Of a stretch of DNA of 64,000 nt, positions 60,301 through 64,000 are shown piece after piece. Made by a program: the position numbers and the translations under genes. This DNA comes from Vespula vulgaris (taxonomy: Eukaryota > Arthropoda > Insecta > Hymenoptera > Vespidae). Location of the stretch: NCBI RefSeq assembly GCF_905475345.1, contig NC_066604.1, positions 2,456,501-2,520,500 of the forward strand, read 5' to 3'. The first letter of the stretch is position 1; the number at the start of each line of letters is the position of its first letter. The notes beneath the pieces are model-generated. The model was not told the DNA's origin, made no database searches, and saw only the letters and a program-made list of their open reading frames with translations.

Positions 60301-61558
60301 TATTTTTTGCTTTCTTTCTTTCTTTTTTTAAGACAATACCTATTGTCTTAAAAAAAAATTAAAGTACTCATCTTTTTCTCAAAGAAATAAATATGCAAGA
60401 TTTTATAATGTCTATAGAGAATACTTATTGGATGTTTCATCGTGATAAAAATAAATTGTATTTATTTATTTTCAAGCATCGTACTTTAATCATACTCAAG
60501 CATTATACTATAAAAGAAGATGTTAGTAATTTCCTTAATAATAAAACTAAATTGATTTATCAAATTTTCATCTTAAAACATTATATACTTTTCCCACTTC
60601 ATTCCAAGCGATTCTTTCGCTAAATATTATTAATCATAAGTAGAATTATCACGTTATACTTATGGGAGGAAGGAAAGGGAGAGCTAGGGGGTGTTGGTGG
60701 GACAATCATAAAGATTTAGAAAGGTAAACGTGTTTTGCATGTTAATGACCGAAAAATCAGTGCTATCGTACTCGCGGTGGTCCGATAGAGGAAGCTATAC
60801 TGAACGAAGGGGGACTACTGTCGTTGCTAGTATAAAAGTGCCCTTGCCATGTGTCGCAATGTCTCGAGTCATATACATCGTGCTGCAACTGTGTCTGATA
60901 GTGCAACGGAATTTGCCCGCCATTAGTAACACCATGCCGTTGTGAATACTAAGTACCTCGTTTACATCGGGTTCAAAACCGGAAGGAAGAAAGAAAAGAA
61001 AAAAAAGAAAAGAAAAGAAAAGAACGGTAGGAGTCTTTGCAGACCGTCAGGAGAAAGAGAGAGAGAGAGAGATAGAGAGAGTAGGGAAGGAAGGAGAAAG
61101 GAAGAGAACGACCTGCTTCAACTAAAAAATATTCTCTCATCGATCTAATAATAATAATAATAATGATGATAATAATAATAATAATAATAACGTTTATAAT
61201 AACTTTCTTCGATAACTTCGTCTCAAAAAAGGAAAAAGGGCTAATTATATAAACTTATCTATGTATATGCGAATTTATTTAGAGAGTATATACAGGATAG
61301 ATCAAAAGTTCTTGGGCGATTTTAAAGATCAATTACTCCTTATCGAGACTTTTCAAGCTTGTAATTAGGCTCGTTATAATTTGGAAAAAGGAAAATAATT
61401 AGCCAAAAAAGAGGAAAAACTCAAGAAAGAAGGATTGATCTTTAATATTATCTAGAAACTTTGGGACTACCTACGGATTTTTGTTTTATCCTATAGATTA
61501 ATCCAGAGATAAAAATTGGAACTTTTTTTTTGAATGAATGACAAATTCGTGTTCACTG

Positions 61559-61621
<63 letters not shown>

Positions 61622-63481
61622 ATAAAAAAAGTAAAATAAAACAAAAAACGGAACAGAAAGGAAGAATAAAAAGTTTGTATCGATTCTACTTTTCTTTATT
61701 TTTTTTTGTTCCGATTAACGCTAAATTGTAAAAGGACGATGCATATTTAAAAAAGGACTGAAGCTTAATAATCGATATAATCCTGATTCACCGTTTTATG
61801 AATCTTTAAAGAGAAAACTTCTTCCCTATGCGAATATATCGACCGTATTCTCTCTCTCCTTCTCTCTCTCTCTTTCTCTTTCGTATATAATGTAAGTCAC
61901 GCGCATGTAAATCTCGTATTAATTGTTTCCAACATCGCGTTACCTCGTTTCCTCGTCATATTTCATTCTACAAAAAAATAAAAAAATAAAGGAATAAAAA
62001 TAAAAAGAACAAAAAAAAAGAAATTAAATTCGCGGCTAATTATCATCCTGCCATAACTAAATATATAAAATATAATATGGCATATATATATGTGTGTGTG
62101 TGTGTGTGTCTAGAGACAGGTTGGTTGGATGGTAATGGGGAATCACAGTGATTTGTCATTCATGAAATCGCTTATCAAGACTCAGTTAGGCTTAGTCATT
62201 AAACTATGGCTTGAAAAATGTTGATATCGGTTGTTGTAGAAAGTTAATTAAATTTTCTTGGTAATTATTCCGGAGGTACTTATAAACGAAAAAGAAAGGG
62301 AAAGGGAGAGGGGAGGGAGGGAGGGAGGGAGGGAGGGAGGGAGGGAGAGAGAAAGAGAGAGAGAGAGGGAGAACATTTGAATATTCACGAGTGGCACGAT
62401 TGCGTCTGAGGAGAGCACAATTATACGTACATTCTACTTTACATGGAGAAACGGTAGGATATATATTAAATCTTACCGTGAGACTTCTGGTTCAAAGCAC
62501 TTCCTGCTGGCTCCCGAATTATAATACCCTTGCCGTCTTCTCTACGCCAGGATACGCGGGGCCGGGGTATGCCTCTTGCACGGCACGTTAACTTCACCTG
62601 TACGTGTTATGAAAGCGGAATTATAAATAGAATAGACTTTATTATTGCGTTATGCTAATAGTCCTATGTACTATCTGGTCATATTCGTTACGTTCGACCC
62701 GAGTCGAAAACAATCGAAACGAGCAGGATGATAAAATAGAGAGAAAGGAATGATCGTAAGGATCTATGGAGTATTAAGTTGTTCGGAAAGTTCCTCCTAC
62801 TTGTCTATTCTGTATATTATAATACATGTATACAGATACCAAAAGCATTTACCTTTTATGCATACACTTCAATTAGGGATTTTGATCAATTCTCTATACG
62901 TATTTTTTATATTTTTATATTTCCTTTTTTTCATAAAATTTATTTCAACGTTGTGACTCTTTGATAAGGAAGAATAGTCTACATGAACTTTCTGGACAAA
63001 CTAATAAATTGTATAATTATATGCTAACCTGACCACCTTCTCCAATATTAATGTCACTGGATGTATCTTCTGATACAAAGTCAGGTGGTACTACGACTGA
63101 CAGCATACCTGTCTAAAACAGATATAGGAAAATGTAAGGAAAAAAAAAGAAAAAAGAAAAAGAAAGAAGAAAAAGAAAATAATACAGTAATATTAATAAT
63201 AATAATAAAAAAACATCAATGAGATTATTACACCATTGATAGGGTTTGAAATAAAAGATAAATAAAATATGTAAAATTCATTCAGGCTGGCCTACCTGGC
63301 TTTTCATCGGATCTGTATTAATCTGACACATATATAAACCCTCGTCTTCTACTTGGACAGCCTTTATATTAAGATTCCATATGGTATGATCACTATGAGA
63401 CACCGAAATTCTCTTGTTGTGTGTTATTACGTGATCGTGAATGGCCTGTATCGCTTTGGTGTCGGACTTCACCCAGCCTAC
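57370..63481 (-). CDS. DIP / lachesin-like Ig-superfamily receptor, GPI-anchored, 5' end outside the window
   Basis: DIPs are neuronal three-Ig surface proteins that bind Dpr proteins in synaptic partner matching. Seven exons are in the window: 63296-63481, 63029-63112, 62477-62597, 59286-59423, 58777-58896, 58022-58192, 57370-57692. They join in phase to 381 codons including the stop. The first has the DIP Ig1 signature (AIQAIHDHVITHN, HSDHTIWNLNIKAVQ, YMCQINTDPMKSQ). Then come the linker VPPDFVSEDTSSDINIGEGG, Ig2 (VKLTCRARGIPRPRVSWRRE ... MGVYLCIASNGIPP), and Ig3 (VPNQLVGAPLGTDVVLECYV ... VGTYLCAAKNSLGEVDSTIR). The last exon encodes a variable tail ending in a hydrophobic GPI-type segment (NALFLLLLSFSI). 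The signal peptide and first half of Ig1 must lie beyond 64000. The exact DIP paralogue cannot be named from sequence alone. Confidence 0.92.
57790..57942. repeat. Mixed purine microsatellite in the DIP-like gene's last intron
   Basis: GAAA, AAAGA, GGAAA and GGGAAG units follow one another for about 150 bp, all purine on the plus strand. The gene's own transcript (minus strand) would therefore carry a long pyrimidine tract in this intron. Confidence 0.85.
58427..58505. mobile_element. Foldback MITE-like element, copy 3 (one arm only)
   Basis: After TA, CAGAGCAAGAACCAAAAG and GTGATTTTAAATATCGATTA align with the left arm of the other copies. I find no matching right arm, so it is probably a truncated relic. 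It lies in an intron of the DIP-like gene. Confidence 0.45.
59727..59885. repeat. (GAGGAN)n hexamer minisatellite
   Basis: Variants of GAGGAT, GAGGGT, GAGGAC and GAGGAG follow each other for about 160 bp, keeping the purine strand on plus. Arginine-, proline- and leucine-rich frames on either strand come from the repeat. Confidence 0.85.
61293..61470. mobile_element. Foldback MITE-like element, copy 4 (degenerate right end)
   Basis: After TATA, CAGGATAGATCAAAAGTTCT and AAAGATCAATTACTCC match the left arm. AAGGATTGATCTTTAATATT followed by TCTAGAAACTTTGGGAC matches the inverted right arm with more changes. The terminal CCTG is decayed. It lies in an intron of the DIP-like gene. Confidence 0.55.
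61560..61619 (+). repeat. Pure poly(A) run of about 60 bp
   Basis: An uninterrupted adenine run follows GTTCACTG. Such a length is near the limit of what assemblies resolve, so the exact number may be wrong. No retroposon body is visible upstream. Confidence 0.9.
62300..62372. repeat. (GGGA)n and (GA)n purine microsatellite
   Basis: About nine GGGA tetramers lead into GAGA units. This is again the same purine strand, about 100 bp downstream (gene sense: after the donor) of the Ig2 exon ending at 62477. Confidence 0.85.
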
Positions 63482-64000
63482 CTGCCCAAAAATCAGCAGA
63501 ACGCGAAATTAAAGTTGGAGCAGCGTGTAATGATAACGTACGCTTGTATCATCCCGAAGAGATCTATCTCTCTTTCTCTTTCTCTCTTTCTCTCTTCCCC
63601 TCTCTCTTATCTTCAGTCATACCCCGAGATACACGAGAGAGAGAAAACTTCGTGGTAGATATAGGTAGATATATCATGGAACGAGAAAATCGTTTGGTTT
63701 ATTTCGAAAAATCCTTTTCATTCCTAGCTTAAGCTTTAACGTTTCGTCCTTTCGTTTTATAACTCGCGATCGCTCGATTGAAATTTTCTATACGTTCTTC
63801 CTCTCTTTTGAATTTCCTCCTATTTCATCTACTTCTATTTTCTCCTTTTCGTTTTCTTTCTTCTTTTTTTTGATTTTTATTTTTTGTTTCTGTTACTAGA
63901 TGTTACTAGATAGATTATCGTTTCTGTCTGCGTATGTAATACAAAGATTCTTCATTGCGATCATTACACCGATAAAACGAAAGCTTATGATTGCACGTGT
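63482..64000. other. Intron of the DIP-like gene running off the window edge
   Basis: The acceptor of the Ig1 exon (minus-strand TTTTTGGGCAG, exon starting at 63481) is followed upstream by pyrimidine-rich, non-coding sequence to the window edge. I see no further Ig1 exon here. Confidence 0.6.

Larger units (their letters stand above)
59424..62476. other. 3-kb intron of the DIP-like gene, repeat-rich
   Basis: The intron contains GAGGAT/GAGGGT/GAGGAC hexamer arrays (59727-59885), a GGA array (60043-60080), AAT triplets (61149-61190), a foldback element (61293-61470), a pure poly(A) run of about 60 bp (61560-61619) and GGGA tetramers (62305-62346). The non-repetitive parts show no exon that I can support. 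Confidence 0.6.

Noticed and set aside
61534..61731. Polylysine frame, or a retroposon with a long poly(A) tail
   Set aside because: The frame is the poly(A) run itself. No retroposon body or flanking target duplication can be defined.
1..64000. tRNA, rRNA or snRNA genes
   Set aside because: I looked for cloverleaf A/B-box pairs and conserved rRNA blocks while reading and saw none. A covariance-model search was not possible, so absence is not proven.

Overview
The window is AT-rich nuclear DNA from an insect. Genes are split by short GT-AG introns, intergenic DNA is full of microsatellites, and several proteins are typically arthropod (pickpocket channel, EcKinase-like protein, lectin-bearing Contactin, DIP-type Ig receptor). 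I infer Hymenoptera from base composition and gene style, but a database search would be needed to name the order or species. I see no prokaryotic, organellar or viral segment.

Layout. 1-4222 (+): 3' part of ALIX/PDCD6IP. 6019-6870 (-): SUMO. 7624-8318 (+): mitochondrial SSB. 8742-10796 (+): a pickpocket-type DEG/ENaC channel. 11300-12580 (+): an intronless EcKinase/CHK-like protein. 12766-18006 (-): WDR75/UTP17, whose 1.6-kb intron 13 holds an opposite-strand two-exon gene (14328-14612, +) for a small cationic secreted peptide that I cannot match to any family. 18632-22350 (-): Integrator subunit 2. 24189-30477 (-): Mediator subunit MED1, with a 4.3-kb last exon and a polyglutamine tract. 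31511-36963 (+): FGAM synthase (PFAS). 37222-40081 (-): lysosomal alpha-galactosidase/alpha-N-acetylgalactosaminidase. 45127-49349 (-): Contactin. 57370-63481 and beyond (-): 3' part of a DIP/lachesin-like Ig cell-surface gene whose 5' exons lie past the right edge.

For the split genes I checked that the exon phases add up to an open frame, which supports the junctions; exact ends still need RNA data. The left 40 kb is gene-dense and mostly housekeeping (ESCRT, SUMO, mtDNA maintenance, rRNA processing, Integrator, Mediator, purine synthesis). It has close head-to-head pairs (SUMO/mtSSB, MED1/PFAS) and close tail-to-tail pairs (EcKL/WDR75, PFAS/NAGA). The right 24 kb is sparse. It holds two neuronal/junctional Ig-superfamily genes separated by about 8 kb of simple repeats, a GC-rich island and a small family of TA-flanked foldback elements.

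The genes do not form one pathway. The items most worth following up are the nested peptide gene, the foldback/MITE family, the duplicated CCAAT boxes in the MED1/PFAS promoter, and the GC-rich island at 51.7-52.0 kb.
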